Positions 32,896 through 44,199 of a DNA stretch of 64,000 bases are shown piece after piece. This DNA is from Septoria linicola (lineage: Eukaryota; Ascomycota; Dothideomycetes; Mycosphaerellales; Mycosphaerellaceae). The DNA is taken from NCBI GenBank assembly GCA_024114885.1, contig CP099420.1, positions 2,108,001-2,172,000 on the forward strand, given 5' to 3'. The position numbers and the translations under genes are program-made. The notes below the pieces were generated by a model. It was given only the letters and a program-made list of their open reading frames with translations. It had not been told where the DNA came from and made no database searches. Position 1 is the first letter of the stretch; each line of letters starts with the position of its first letter.

Positions 32896-34610
32896 TATTA
32901 GTGGTGTATTGAGTGAGTGGACGCCGTAACGGCAGGAGGATCGAAGGGAAACGAGAGTGTGTCGACGTGCACGCTGGTGTCGCGTGTTGTCAAGAAGAAA
33001 GAGAAGATTCAAATGTGAAATTCTGTAAGTAGTGACCTCAGTCGCGCCTGCAAAGTCGCGTGTTGCTGTTTCAGACTCGATGCAAGGAGATTGAACAAAC
33101 AAATCACTTACTTCATCCCTCGTTCCAGATACCTTTGGAGGGAGACTCACAGATGCGATCACAGCGGACGTTCTCCTGCAATCAGCTATTTGTCGCGTGG
33201 ATCTCGTCGTGCTTCCATCTGCGGCGAAGCGTCGTGATACAAGAATTTCTCCTGTGCTTGTGCTACAGCAAACGGACAAAGACAGATGGCCGCACGAGAT
33301 TCACGGCGAGTTGCAGATTCGGAGAACGCATCTTTCCTCGAATGGACGACTGTCGTCAGGTACTGGCTATGTTCTCCTCTTCACGCCTTCAATTCGATTC
33401 GCCTTTCGTGCTATCGCCGCATTTGATCAGCGAGTTATGCACTGCATGACGGGACTTGAGCCCAGCTCCAATAGTGCTCACCACAAGTACCGATGCATAC
33501 CTTGCGGCTTGTGCTCGGCGTACAAGGCCATTAAGTGATGCCTAGGAGCTATCTGGTCCCGCGCATGTCAGTGCCTCTGAGCAGTGTTCGTCCCGTGATA
33601 TAGTGCATGAAGCAGCTGTGGTCAGCTTCGGTCAACAAACGAGAGACACGATGGGTCTACCATCCACCAGCCCTATGGCGTTCGCAACGATCAGGTCTGC
33701 TGCGTCAGTCATTAGGATAGCACGAAGTTATGCTTCGAAGTAGAGGTGATGTTTGACCTAAAGCCAAGGACTCCATGTCCGCGCGCGAGCTTCCATCTCG
33801 CGTCTCGTACAAAATACGAAGGGCAGAAGCAGGCTGACGACAGCTTTTTGTCCTGTCAGAACCACGGAAACATCGGCCGTTTGAGGAGCACTCCGGCCGA
33901 TCTTCTCTAAGGGCCTAATTTGCGACAGCTTCTGCCGAAGGATCGGATTTATGCAATATGCGATACCTTGCTGGTCGAACACAATGTACGGTGTCCAAGA
34001 ACCGTCGGCACATGCTATCCATTCAGCCACACAGACATACAAGAGGACACCGGGAGTCCATTCCTTGTCCTTTGATCAACAGCAGCTGCAGAGACTAGGC
34101 AGGTAATAAAGACCGCGACCGGTGGACCTCGCACAGGTCGCATTCGGCTAGCTGACGAAGTTGATTGGTTCAAGCGGACCCGACTACACCTCCACGACGG
34201 GCTGGAAGCCACCCGCAAAGACATCGGATCTGCCTCTGTCCGTTCGCGCATGCACATTCGTACAATAACGAGAGGCGTTGCGCCCTCATTACTGGCAAGT
34301 TGGAATTTCCTACTTTTACTTCACCTCTCCCTGTCAGTCGTCTCTTCCATCTCTTCACTATTGCAATCGCCACAGCCATCCAGCGTTGGAAGTTTGTTTA
34401 TACTTGTTTCGGGCATTCCAGATCGACCGACGACATCGTGCAGATCAAGTTGACTTGATCAACCGCTTCAACGGGACTGCACATACAGTATCTTTAACGC
34501 AGGACAATCCACTTTCAGATCTTACGTCGAGCCATAGCACCGCAATCACATCGAGTCACCTCCAAACGCGTAGGGCCAGTGGGCCACCACAATAGAGGCT
34601 GTTGTGTAAA
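32896..34610. other. intergenic region upstream of the ABC transporter
   Basis: 1.7 kb between two divergent genes. The right end (about 34280-34380) is pyrimidine-rich (CTTTTACTTCACCTCTCCCT and similar), typical of fungal core promoters and leaders just upstream of transcription starts, so it is probably the ABC gene promoter/leader. The frames found here lack ATG starts or overlap on both strands; none is supported. Confidence 0.4.
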
Positions 34611-37600
34611 ATGACCACCGAGAAGAAACATGATGGCGACAGCTCGAGTAGCAGCTCGCGGTCGCGCAACGAGATCGATATGGCCGACCAAGAAAAGGCT
34701 ATGATTGGCCAAATACCCCTCCCGACACAGCTGCCGAACGAAGTCGTGCCTCCCCTACACAGATTGGACTCGAAAGCACCAACGAAAGATACGGATGATG
34801 ATCAGAAGAAACAGGATCCACTAGCACATCTGCCCGAACACGAGGCGGCAATATTGAGGAGACAACTAGAGATTCCTCCCGTAAAGGTGACATACTCGAA
34901 GCTGTACAGATATGCCACGAGAAATGACTTCTTGATCATTATCGTCAGCGCCATATGTGCTATCGCGGCAGGAGCAGCTCTTCCGCTGATGACCATCATT
35001 TTCGGTTCGTTGACAGGCACTTTCCAAGGATACTTCCAGGGCACGGAGGTCTCTGCTAGCGCTTTCTCGGACGAGATCAGCCGACTGACGCTATACTTCG
35101 TGTATCTTGCCATTGCAGAATTTGGCGCCACATATATATGCACTCTAGGATTTATCTATGCGGGAGAGCACATCTCAGGAAAGATCCGCCAGCACTATCT
35201 GGCTAGCATTCTGCGACAGAATATCGGCTATTTTGACAAGCTTGGTGCAGGAGAAATTACTACGCGCATTACAGCTGATACGAATCTGGTCCAGGATGGT
35301 ATTTCAGAAAAGGTTGGCTTGACGCTGCAAGCCCTGGCTACCTTCATTGCAGCATACGTGATTGGCTACATCAAGTACTGGAAGCTCACTCTGATTCTGA
35401 CCTCCGCGATTGTGGCCATCTTCTTGACTATGGCCGGCCTCGGACAATTCATTGTGAAATGGAATAAAGCCTCGCTTGCTTCCTATGCTGAAGGTGGAAC
35501 GGTCGCCGAAGAAGTGATCAGTTCGATCCGAAATGCTATTGCTTTTGGCACGCAGGAGAAGCTAGCGCAGGAGTACGACAAGCACTTGGCTATCGCAGAG
35601 AAATCAGGCTTCAAGACGAAGGCGATCACTGGGTCAATGATTGGTTTCCTGATGTGCTACGTTTATTTGATTTACTCCCTGGCTTTCTGGCTTGGTAGCC
35701 AGTACATTGTCAGCGGCGAGACGTCCTTGTCTGCCATCATCACCATCATCATGTCCATTATGATTGGTGCGTTTGCGCTGGGTAACGTCGCTCCGAATAT
35801 CCAGGCTTTCACAACTGCCGTTGCAGCAGCGGCCAAGATCTACAGCACCATCGATCGTGTGTCACCTCTTGATCCTACTTCTGAAGCGGGTACGACGATC
35901 GAGCAATTGCGAGGCGTCGTGGAGCTCCGGAATATCAAGCACATCTACCCTTCACGGCCAGAAGTGGTTGTCATGGAGGATGTCACCCTTATGGTACCCG
36001 CTGGTAAGACCACTGCACTCGTAGGAGCGTCGGGCTCCGGCAAAAGTACCATCGTAGGGCTCGTCGAGCGCTTCTACGACCCCGTAGGCGGCACCGTCCT
36101 TCTCGATGGCATCAATGTACAAGACCTAAACCTGCGATGGCTCCGTCAGCAGATCAGTCTCGTGTCACAGGAACCAACGTTATTTGCGACTTCCATCGCT
36201 GGCAACATTCGCCACGGCCTGATTGGCACTGATGCCGAGAACTTGCCAGAGGACAAGATCCGAGACCTGGTTGAAGACGCCGCAAAGATGGCCAACGCAC
36301 ACGACTTCATCTGCCAGCTACCTGAAGGCTACGAGACGAATGTTGGCGAACGTGGTTTCCTTCTATCTGGAGGCCAGAAGCAGCGTATTGCTATCGCCAG
36401 AGCCATTGTGAGCGACCCCAAGATTCTTCTGCTTGACGAGGCCACGTCAGCCTTAGACACAAAGAGTGAAGGTGTAGTCCAAGCTGCACTTGACAAGGCC
36501 GCTCAAGGACGAACGACCATCGTCATCGCACATCGGTTGAGCACCATTCGTGATGCCGACAACATCGTAGTGATGCAGCAGGGTCGCATCGTTGAGCAAG
36601 GCACACACGATAGTCTACTCGAGACACGCGGTGCGTATAGCAGCCTTGTCGAAGCTCAGCGCATCGCCGCAGAAAACGATCAGACACGCGCCGAAGGTGA
36701 AGAAGAGGAAATCCCTATTCTCGACGAGAAGGATGGCAATCTATTGCACACGCCAAGCAAAGAATTTGTGGAAGACCCCAATGACCTCGAGCTTGGACGT
36801 TCGAAGTCCGTGCAATCAGTATCGAGTCGCGTGATTGCAAGCAAGAATCAGGACAAGGCCGCCAAGTACTCCTTCTCGACACTGATCAAGGTCGTGGGCT
36901 CCTTCAACAAGACGGAGTGGCAGTACATGCTGGTCGGATTGTTCTTCTCCATCATCTGCGGTGCAGGAAACCCCGTTCAGGCCGTGTTCTTCGCCAAGTC
37001 CATCACATTCCTCTCTCTGCCTCCAGCTCAGTACGGCGAACTCAGAACGCAAGCTAACTTCTGGTCATGGATGTACTTCATGCTGGCCATTGTTCAGCTT
37101 CTAGCTTACCTTGGCCAAGGAGTCTTGTTCGCTTTCTGCAGCGAAAAGTTGGTTCACCGTGCGCGCGACAAGTCGTTCCGCGTCATGCTCAGACAAGACA
37201 TCGCATACTTTGACAAAGAGGAGAACTCCGCAGGCGCTTTAACCTCGTTCCTCAGCACGGAAACCACTCATTTGGCCGGCATGTCAGGTGTAACACTCGG
37301 CACGCTCCTTCTGGTCACCACCACCTTGGTCGTTGGCTTCGTTATTGCACTAGCAGTCGGCTGGAAGCTCGCACTTGTATGCATTGCTACTGTTCCCGTA
37401 GTGCTAGCATGCGGCTTCTTCCGCTTCTGGATGCTCACTCGATTCCAAAGCAGAGCGAAGCTTGCCTACACCAAGTCTGCAGCATACGCTTGCGAGGCAA
37501 CCTCTGCCATTCGTACTGTTGCCTCACTCACTCGTGAAAATGACGTCTGGAACCACTACCACGAGCAGATTGTGAACCAAGAGAAGAAGTCCTTGAAGTC

Positions 37601-38645
37601 GGTCATGTCATCAAGCTCGCTTTACGCAGCGTCACAGAGTCTGATGTTCCTTTGCATTGCGCTTGGCTTTTGGTATGGAGGAACGCTCATCGCCAGCGGA
37701 GAATATGACATGTTCCAGTTCTTCCTCTGCTTCTCGGCCGTCATCTTTGGAGCACAATCGGCTGGCACGATCTTCAGCTTTGCGCCGGACATGGGCAAGG
37801 CCAAACACGCTGCGACTGAGATGAAGACAATGTTTGACCTCAAGCCCGAGATTGATACCTGGTCGACCGACGGCGAGATAGTCACTGACATGCAAGGTGA
37901 TATCGAGTTCCGCGATGTGCACTTCCGATACCCAACGCGACCTGAGCAACCCGTACTTCGTGGACTTGACCTTCGAGTGCGTCCAGGTCAGTACGTTGCA
38001 CTCGTCGGCGCCAGTGGCTGCGGAAAGTCAACCACAATCGCTATGATGGAGCGCTTTTACAACCCACTTGCGGGAGGCATCTACGTCGACGGCAAGGAAA
38101 TCTCATCGCTGAACGTCAATTCCTACCGAAACCATTTGGCGCTTGTGTCGCAAGAGCCTACTCTCTACCAAGGCACGATCCGCGAGAACATCTTGCTTGG
38201 AGCCGACAAGAAGCCGGAAGATGTTCCAGAAGAGGCGATCATACAATCATGCAGAGACGCCAATATCTACGATTTCATTCTATCGCTACCAGAAGGCTTC
38301 GACACTGTGGTTGGCAGCAAGGGAAGCATGCTTTCAGGTGGACAGAAGCAGCGTGTCGCAATAGCTCGTGCGCTCCTCCGTGATCCGAAAATCTTGCTCC
38401 TGGATGAAGCGACTTCTGCGCTTGACTCTGAATCTGAGAAGGTCGTGCAAGCAGCTCTCGACAAAGCTGCCAAGGGTCGCACGACTATCGCTGTGGCGCA
38501 TAGACTGTCCACGATTCAGAAGGCAGACATGATCTACGTGTTTGATCAAGGGCGGATAGTCGAGAACGGCACGCATAGCGAGTTGATCGCGAAGAAGGGA
38601 AGGTACTTTGAGTTGGTGAACTTGCAAAGTCTTGGAAAGCATTGA
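34611..38645 (+). CDS. ABC multidrug transporter, full-length B-subfamily (MDR/P-glycoprotein type)
   Basis: Uninterrupted frame of 1344 residues from ATG at 34611, the normal size for fungal full-length ABCB pumps. Layout is (TMD-NBD)x2. The cytosolic N-terminus is about 100 residues, then six helices. NBD1 has Walker A GASGSGKST near residue 472, Q-loop SLVSQEPTLF, signature LSGGQKQR, Walker B ILLLDEATSALD and switch His IVIAHRLST. A charged linker (EGEEEEIPILDEKDGN) follows, then six more helices. NBD2 has Walker A GASGCGKST near 1131, LSGGQKQRVAIARALL, ILLLDEATSALD and IAVAHRLST. Both sites appear catalytically complete. Such plasma-membrane pumps export azoles, mycotoxins or lipophilic compounds; S. 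pombe Pmd1 and Aspergillus Mdr1-type proteins are relatives. The lack of introns in 4 kb is notable. Confidence 0.95.
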   Translation: MTTEKKHDGDSSSSSSRSRNEIDMADQEKAMIGQIPLPTQLPNEVVPPLHRLDSKAPTKDTDDDQKKQDPLAHLPEHEAAILRRQLEIPPVKVTYSKLYRYATRNDFLIIIVSAICAIAAGAALPLMTIIFGSLTGTFQGYFQGTEVSASAFSDEISRLTLYFVYLAIAEFGATYICTLGFIYAGEHISGKIRQHYLASILRQNIGYFDKLGAGEITTRITADTNLVQDGISEKVGLTLQALATFIAAYVIGYIKYWKLTLILTSAIVAIFLTMAGLGQFIVKWNKASLASYAEGGTVAEEVISSIRNAIAFGTQEKLAQEYDKHLAIAEKSGFKTKAITGSMIGFLMCYVYLIYSLAFWLGSQYIVSGETSLSAIITIIMSIMIGAFALGNVAPNIQAFTTAVAAAAKIYSTIDRVSPLDPTSEAGTTIEQLRGVVELRNIKHIYPSRPEVVVMEDVTLMVPAGKTTALVGASGSGKSTIVGLVERFYDPVGGTVLLDGINVQDLNLRWLRQQISLVSQEPTLFATSIAGNIRHGLIGTDAENLPEDKIRDLVEDAAKMANAHDFICQLPEGYETNVGERGFLLSGGQKQRIAIARAIVSDPKILLLDEATSALDTKSEGVVQAALDKAAQGRTTIVIAHRLSTIRDADNIVVMQQGRIVEQGTHDSLLETRGAYSSLVEAQRIAAENDQTRAEGEEEEIPILDEKDGNLLHTPSKEFVEDPNDLELGRSKSVQSVSSRVIASKNQDKAAKYSFSTLIKVVGSFNKTEWQYMLVGLFFSIICGAGNPVQAVFFAKSITFLSLPPAQYGELRTQANFWSWMYFMLAIVQLLAYLGQGVLFAFCSEKLVHRARDKSFRVMLRQDIAYFDKEENSAGALTSFLSTETTHLAGMSGVTLGTLLLVTTTLVVGFVIALAVGWKLALVCIATVPVVLACGFFRFWMLTRFQSRAKLAYTKSAAYACEATSAIRTVASLTRENDVWNHYHEQIVNQEKKSLKSVMSSSSLYAASQSLMFLCIALGFWYGGTLIASGEYDMFQFFLCFSAVIFGAQSAGTIFSFAPDMGKAKHAATEMKTMFDLKPEIDTWSTDGEIVTDMQGDIEFRDVHFRYPTRPEQPVLRGLDLRVRPGQYVALVGASGCGKSTTIAMMERFYNPLAGGIYVDGKEISSLNVNSYRNHLALVSQEPTLYQGTIRENILLGADKKPEDVPEEAIIQSCRDANIYDFILSLPEGFDTVVGSKGSMLSGGQKQRVAIARALLRDPKILLLDEATSALDSESEKVVQAALDKAAKGRTTIAVAHRLSTIQKADMIYVFDQGRIVENGTHSELIAKKGRYFELVNLQSLGKH

Positions 38646-38820
38646 ACACCTGAGAGGCGTGATGTTGATAGATCATTTCATGTTTTTAAAAGCGACGGCG
38701 TTGGGATAGGAAAGAGGGCACATCTGCATGGCTGGCTTGATACGAGCGTTATCGCCACTCCAACTTTCTGGCAGTTCCAGAGATAGATCTATGAGAATAC
38801 GGCAGAAAGTAGACATCATC

Positions 38821-39882
38821 TTAGAGCTCACTTTCATATTGCCCCTTCTCCAAGCTTGCTATCCAAGCCATTGTCTTCTCTGCCACGTGTTCGCTGTGTT
38901 CTGGATGAAGTGAGAACGTGTGTGGAATCTCTGGTCTGTTGTGTAGAACCTCCATTGTCGTATGCTTCCCGCTGCGCTTGCTGATCAAATCATCTCTACT
39001 AGTATTGTTGACCCAGTAGTCGTCTTTGCCGAACAGCAAGTACAACTTCGTCCTTGGAGTGCCCTGGGCTGTGGCGATACTGCTCGAGGCTTCCCGCTCA
39101 TCATCTTGCAGAGCGCCGTTTGGACCTTGACTGTCCTGTACTACACCCCAAAGTTCTGTTGCGTGCCACTTGTCTTCGTTGATTGAGGCCAGTTCGTCTC
39201 TTGCCATGTGGATGACTTGTCTCACACCTGTGTCGCTCCTAGCCAGGGCAGCGGTCACTGTACCGCCCTCGACTCCGGGCGTCAGCCACTTTGTGAGCTG
39301 ATCCAAGAATCCTATCCAGGCGCAAAACGTTGCTAGCCCAGAAAGAAGGTAGCCCATGCCAGGGAAGTTGAGGACTGGACGGAGTGTCTGGCCTTTGTCG
39401 CTCTTGACGATGTCGACGACTGTGGGAAAGAGACAGATACCGCCTTTGACGGAGCAGATAGACTGCTCGCTTGGCTGGTTCTGCCACCACTCGATCGTCT
39501 CGAGGAGCATGTATGCTCCCACTGAATGACCGATAAGGATGACGTGGAGCCGTTTCGTGCTGTCCTCTTTGACCAGCTCCCTGGCCTTGAGACTCAATCG
39601 ACTCCGGACACAATGTATCTCCTGGTTCAGAGAATATGGAGGTGGCCCCTCATTAATTCGGTTCGCTGGTGCGTGAAACTCGAATCCGTCATGACTGGCA
39701 CCGAAGATGATGACTTCTTCTTCTCGATCGCGCAGCGACTTCTGGAGAGACTCTAGATAGCGCCGATAGTATTCCACCAGACCTGGGTTCCCGGCTATGA
39801 AGTAGATGAGCAGTCGATTGCTGTTGCTGTTCCGCCCACTTCTGAGCTCAATCTGATCCTGAAGGTCCGTGTTGACGGGCAT
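38821..39882 (-). CDS. lipid droplet-associated hydrolase family (LDAH) alpha/beta hydrolase
   Basis: Single exon of 353 residues. The family pattern is clear: an N-terminal strand and oxyanion segment LLIYFIAGNPGLVEYYRRYL; nucleophile elbow HVILIGHSVGAYML with Ser120; a long hydrophobic insert (FPGMGYLLSGLATFCAWIGF) that targets the lipid-droplet surface in the animal protein; an acid in LYLLFGKDDYWV; and a C-terminal His in IPHTFSLHPEHSEHV. LDAH enzymes are serine hydrolases linked to cholesteryl ester and triglyceride turnover; the true substrate is debated. The gene converges on the ABC transporter with only 175 bp between coding ends. Confidence 0.87.
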   Translation of the reverse strand: MPVNTDLQDQIELRSGRNSNSNRLLIYFIAGNPGLVEYYRRYLESLQKSLRDREEEVIIFGASHDGFEFHAPANRINEGPPPYSLNQEIHCVRSRLSLKARELVKEDSTKRLHVILIGHSVGAYMLLETIEWWQNQPSEQSICSVKGGICLFPTVVDIVKSDKGQTLRPVLNFPGMGYLLSGLATFCAWIGFLDQLTKWLTPGVEGGTVTAALARSDTGVRQVIHMARDELASINEDKWHATELWGVVQDSQGPNGALQDDEREASSSIATAQGTPRTKLYLLFGKDDYWVNNTSRDDLISKRSGKHTTMEVLHNRPEIPHTFSLHPEHSEHVAEKTMAWIASLEKGQYESEL

Positions 39883-40415
39883 CTTGCGCTTACTCGTGTG
39901 CTGTGTAGTGGTCTCGACAAATACTGCAGCCCGCTACAAGCTCACGAGGCCAACGTGTGCTGTCGATGTGGAGTCTGAGTGAGGGGAGGTTACACAGAAA
40001 GTGTTGAGAGGCTTGGAAGACGCGAAAATGTGCTAATTGAAATGTTGTATAAGAGAAAGGCTAAGAGATAGTGATGTGCTGCTTACCTGGAATCTTGTAA
40101 TATATTGTTGTCCTCTATACCGCTTGGTCCGAAGTCGTCTGTCGATTCGCGTGGTTGCTGATCGAGTCGGTAATGGCATTTGTGAGAGGTGCAAACGTCT
40201 CAAACTTGAGGCAGAAAGTACGGTAGACTACGTACGACAGTGGGACATATTATGCTTTGGTAGCGAAAGTGTGCTCGATCAATAAAGTCTGCAGCCTGAA
40301 GCCCGCAATCTCATCCTAACATGATGCTATCATTGAGTGAACTATGAAGTCGTCGATGAACATGAAGTGGAAGGCCAGCTCAACAGGGAATCATGCCAGC
40401 AAGCGAAAGATTGCC

Positions 40416-40841
40416 CTACTCCTTCTCATTATAAGGAAAGAACCCCTTCCTCTGCCTTCGCTGCCGTTTCTTCTCAATGGCAGCCTGAATCGTTCCCCAC
40501 TCCTCCTTAGATGGCCCCATCGTGCCGCCGTCCAGCCACCAGTTGAACTTCCATCTTACTACCTGCCACCTAGACACTTTCTCTGGCTCCGCGGTGCCTT
40601 CGAGAAGTGCTAGTGTTTTCGCATCGTACGTGGCTGGCTGATGGTTCGGAAGCGTTGCAGGCGACGATGCTGGTCGTTGCTGGGTGGGCTCTGATGAGTG
40701 TGTGTTCTGTGATGGAGTGTCAGCGGGCATGGGACGAATCTGTGGGTTAGCAGTAGAAGAACGTTGAGTCGAGCATTCGCGCCTGGTCTGAGACCGATCA
40801 GAAGACATGACGAGCAGGACCAGCCTGGCTGTGGTCGTCAT
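40416..40841 (-). CDS. conserved-looking hypothetical protein (141 aa)
   Basis: Single exon starting at ATG 40841; a second in-frame ATG (MSSDRSQTRR) follows 11 codons later. Residues 12-70 are Ser/Thr/Pro/Gln-rich and disordered. The C-terminal half is compact and basic: LLEGTAEPEKVSRWQVVRWK, then NWWLDGGTMGPSKEEWGTIQ, then EKKRQRRQRKGFFP. This looks like a conserved core, but I cannot name the family. A short hydrophobic N-terminus (LVLLVM) could be part of an organelle-targeting sequence if the first ATG is used. Confidence 0.5.
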   Translation of the reverse strand: MTTTARLVLLVMSSDRSQTRRECSTQRSSTANPQIRPMPADTPSQNTHSSEPTQQRPASSPATLPNHQPATYDAKTLALLEGTAEPEKVSRWQVVRWKFNWWLDGGTMGPSKEEWGTIQAAIEKKRQRRQRKGFFPYNEKE

Positions 40842-41337
40842 AGATGCCTAGAGAATTGAGTCCTGATATCCCTTACTTCACTATCGCGCCTCTGGCGTTG
40901 CTCTCTTCAAGTGTCACTTTAACGACTGCTCGAGAGCGCGCTGAGACTTTGATAGCAGCACACGAGAGACTATGCTTCGGGAGGTAGTGATTGTTGGGGC
41001 AGAGACAAGATATAGAGCCATTGGAATCGTGTCAACAAAGAGAGCATCTGTCTTCTCTTTGATGCTTTCCCAGACAAAGCCATTCTTATTTCGTTCTAAC
41101 AATGGCGTTGTCCCTTCACAATCGAGCGGTACCTAACAATCATGTGCCCGATCCAGATGTTCCTATGCAGTCAGCGATGTAGTCAAATCTAGCAAGTAGA
41201 CAATGAAAATCAAGGCAAGTTGGTGAACAGTCGGAAATGTGTCTTGAATTGCGCTACATTGAACGCCATGCAGCTGTTCCTGTTCAGCCACACTGCCCGC
41301 TCCCATGAAACTTCATTACAATGACCAAAGCACACGC

Positions 41338-42618
41338 TTAGTTCTCGTGAAGAGTGGTCGTGTATGCGCCATCCTTGGCAATTGGCTTCTCGGTGCTCTT
41401 GACATGGCCCAGACCCTCGCTGGCGTATGCCTTGGCGTACGGGTTGAGGCGGAGCAGGACCTGCTTGTTCTTGAGCGGGTTCTTCTTCTGCACCACAGTG
41501 CGCTTGGTGATGGCACCACCCTTGACTGGGCGGAGCACGCTCTGGATTTCGCTGCTGTTGATGAGCTTGGCGATATCTGACTGGGCGACCAGGTTCTGTG
41601 GGAGGAGGAAGTCGCGCTTGAGGGCAGATGGCTCGGATGTGCTGCCGTAGACGCTGTCGAGAGCGGCGAAAGCAGATGAAGTCCAGATGACGAATCGTCC
41701 GAGGTGACCACCTGGTGCGAGCTGCAGAAGGTTGAGAGAGTAGACGGTGCATGTCTCGACACCTGGAATGTTGCGGAAAGCGCGCACAAGCTCCTTGCCG
41801 TCCTTCTCTGGCTCGTAGATGACGAGAGGACCACGGCGCTGCTGGTGGCGACGGTTCCTCAGCTTACCCTTACCAGCGCGCAGCTTGCGGGAGTTCTTGA
41901 CGTGCTCGAGGTCTGGGCCGGCACCGACGGACTTGAGAAGAGCGACGGCAGCGGAGGTCTTCTTGACACCAGCGTTGGAGAAAGCGGTGGAGGAGACGAC
42001 GAGTGGGACCTCTGGGACCTCGTTGATGCGGTGACCACGGGCGAGGAGGAGGGCGGCGCTGGAAGAGGCAGCAATGGCAGAGGCAGTTGCGAAACGCTTC
42101 TGGCCAAGGTTGATCTTCTGGTGCCACTTGCGCCAGACCTTGGTTGGGGCGAACATGCGTCCAGAACGGCACATGTTACCGAAGGCGGCCTGACCAGCGC
42201 GGTGAGTACCACCACCGCTGACACGAGGGATACGGGCAACAGCACGTCCTGCATATCCATTGTCAGCACATCTGCGCTACTGACTGACTACTGTCCTCGT
42301 TGTCGCTCAATTCTTACCAGTTCCCCAAGACTCGGCACTGGTCTGGTGGCCGGCCTTCTCGCTCACGGCGTATGGCTGGCGCTTGTTTTTGGCCATTCCA
42401 GTGTGCACAGTCCTGCGCTGCCGTTAGTCTATGCATTCTTATCTGATATCCCTCCTGCTCGCAATGCTCGTCGCTGATCGGAGGAAGGAACGAGGGTGTG
42501 GGTCGTACTGGACAATGTCCGGGCGGATGGGCGCCTTGAAGACATTTGGCAGCGGGTGGGTGTCCTTGGAAGGAGCACCGTCGGCGCCGATGATAGTGAC
42601 GGTCGGGCGGCTGGCCAT
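41338..42618 (-). CDS. rpl4: 60S ribosomal protein L4 (uL4)
   Basis: Three exons, 42618-42509, 42412-42318 and 42248-41338, give 371 residues, the expected size for fungal L4. Markers: MASRPTVTIIGADGAPS at the start; TVHTGMAKNKRQPYAVSEKA in exon 2; then RAVARIPRVSGGGTHRAGQA, AFGNMCRSGRMFAPTKVWRK, LLARGHRINEVPEVPLVVS, and KLRAGKGKLRNRRHQQRRGP. The Arg/Gly loop extends into the ribosome exit tunnel. The eukaryote-specific C-terminal tail (KNPLKNKQVLLRLNPYAKAY) wraps the 60S surface. Introns of 96 and 69 nt sit near the 5' end, as usual in highly expressed fungal ribosomal-protein genes. Confidence 0.95.
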
Positions 42619-43048
42619 TGTGAAGGAGAGGTCGAGTGTGCTGTGGTGTTAGTACGGAACTGCCTGCTCAAAACGAACGTCGTCGATGAGCTCGAGAAGT
42701 TTTGGCCAATTTCGTGTGGAAGGAACGAATCTTGGCGTGGGGAATGTGCCTGCCTGATTCGTGCCTTACACCTCACAAACGTGTGCCAGCTCCTGCTCTT
42801 CGCCTTCGCATCATCACCAGCACAGATCAGCGGCGCGTCGTGTACTCAGCTGTACCATGCATTCAATGCTGTGCATGGTATTGATTGAGACCAGAATCAT
42901 TTAAAAGGCAGCGAGACCAGAAAGGTAGAAACAAACCCTTATTACAGTGCTCACGAACTCTACAGATTTGCGCCAGAGACAACGTATACGCGTGAACGCT
43001 ACAACTCCAATCCTGATAACACCTTCACGAGTACCTCAATCTCTCCAA

Positions 43049-43696
43049 TCACGCACAGAGCACCTTTGCAACGAATCTCTCCCGGAAGCCACCTCCCTGA
43101 CCGGCCTGCATGCAGAAGAACCTCGCCATTGCCCTTCCAGTCCTATCGAGTGGACAATCCACCACCTTCAACTCACTCGCCGTGTAACATGGCGGCTTCG
43201 ACTCATCTAGCACAATCGACGTCCTTCTGAGGAACCCTCCTTTTGGCAGATCATATGTCCCAATCCAGCTCATTCGGTCCTCACTAACACGCTCCGCCTT
43301 GGGCATGATCCCACGAGATGTGTGTTTCGGCGGATTTTGATCAACACAAACAACAGCTGGCTTGACCAAATCAACATGTCGATCTGGAGCTGAGCTTTTG
43401 ATCTTCTCGCTCTCAATGGCAGCAATCTTTTCCATCGCTCTGCTCTCTTCGTACGAAGGAACCGAATTAGGCCATTGGAATGCCAGAACTGCCGCCTGGA
43501 GTTTCCGTGCAAGCTTCGCCGGACGGCCAGGCGGGTAACAGATCAAGTGCTCCACAGTATTGTCCGGCAGCAGCACCCAGGCCTCCGAAATGGCATGTCG
43601 ATCATATTCGATCCTGATATACGTTGCATCCAGGAAACACTCTGCTTGAGGCGGTCTCTGTAATTTGTTGTTCGATCTGCGGCGAAGCTTGGCCAT
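43049..43696 (-). CDS. hypothetical protein (215 aa)
   Basis: Single-exon frame starting MAKLRRRSNNKLQRPPQAEC. It contains IRIEYDRHAISEAWVLLPDN, then a basic stretch PPGRPAKLARKLQAAVLAFQ, and a C-terminal part with ASELKVVDCPLDRTGRAMAR. It is soluble, slightly basic and has no signal peptide. The basic start might be a nuclear or mitochondrial targeting signal. The family is not recognised. Its full-length, single-frame nature and protein-like composition support a real gene. Confidence 0.55.
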   Translation of the reverse strand: MAKLRRRSNNKLQRPPQAECFLDATYIRIEYDRHAISEAWVLLPDNTVEHLICYPPGRPAKLARKLQAAVLAFQWPNSVPSYEESRAMEKIAAIESEKIKSSAPDRHVDLVKPAVVCVDQNPPKHTSRGIMPKAERVSEDRMSWIGTYDLPKGGFLRRTSIVLDESKPPCYTASELKVVDCPLDRTGRAMARFFCMQAGQGGGFRERFVAKVLCA

Positions 43697-44199
43697 GTTG
43701 AGGCCTTCACTCTACAGGTTTTGCTCTCGCCGCCAGGTCATACATCTGTACTTACACTGGACATCTGCGGACTGTCACTATTACCCCACTCCCAAAGTAT
43801 GGACAGCTTCAACAGAACAAGCGGCGTGCTGTTGGACCACCACTGAGCGAGCTCGCGGCCCGCCATCAAACCACGTTTTGCTGAGAAGTATCCCAACGCT
43901 CACCTTCGAAACAAATGCACACTAATCACGAGAATGAAATTCTCGTGAACCTACCAGCAGGTTACAAGGCAACAGTGCTGTCCTGATGCTGCGTCTGTCC
44001 TGTTCGCGGCAAACAGCCATTTCGTATCAATCATAAGGTTGTCACCTGCCGACAATATCCATGGGTCCTTTTGAAAAGCCATAAGACTCCGCCATCTCCG
44101 ACGAACCATCCGCAGCTGATCCGTCAGGACATGCCATCACTATGTATACAGCTCAGAAACCGGTCTTGTCATCCTGCTCCTTGCTGTTCCCGTTCTCCT

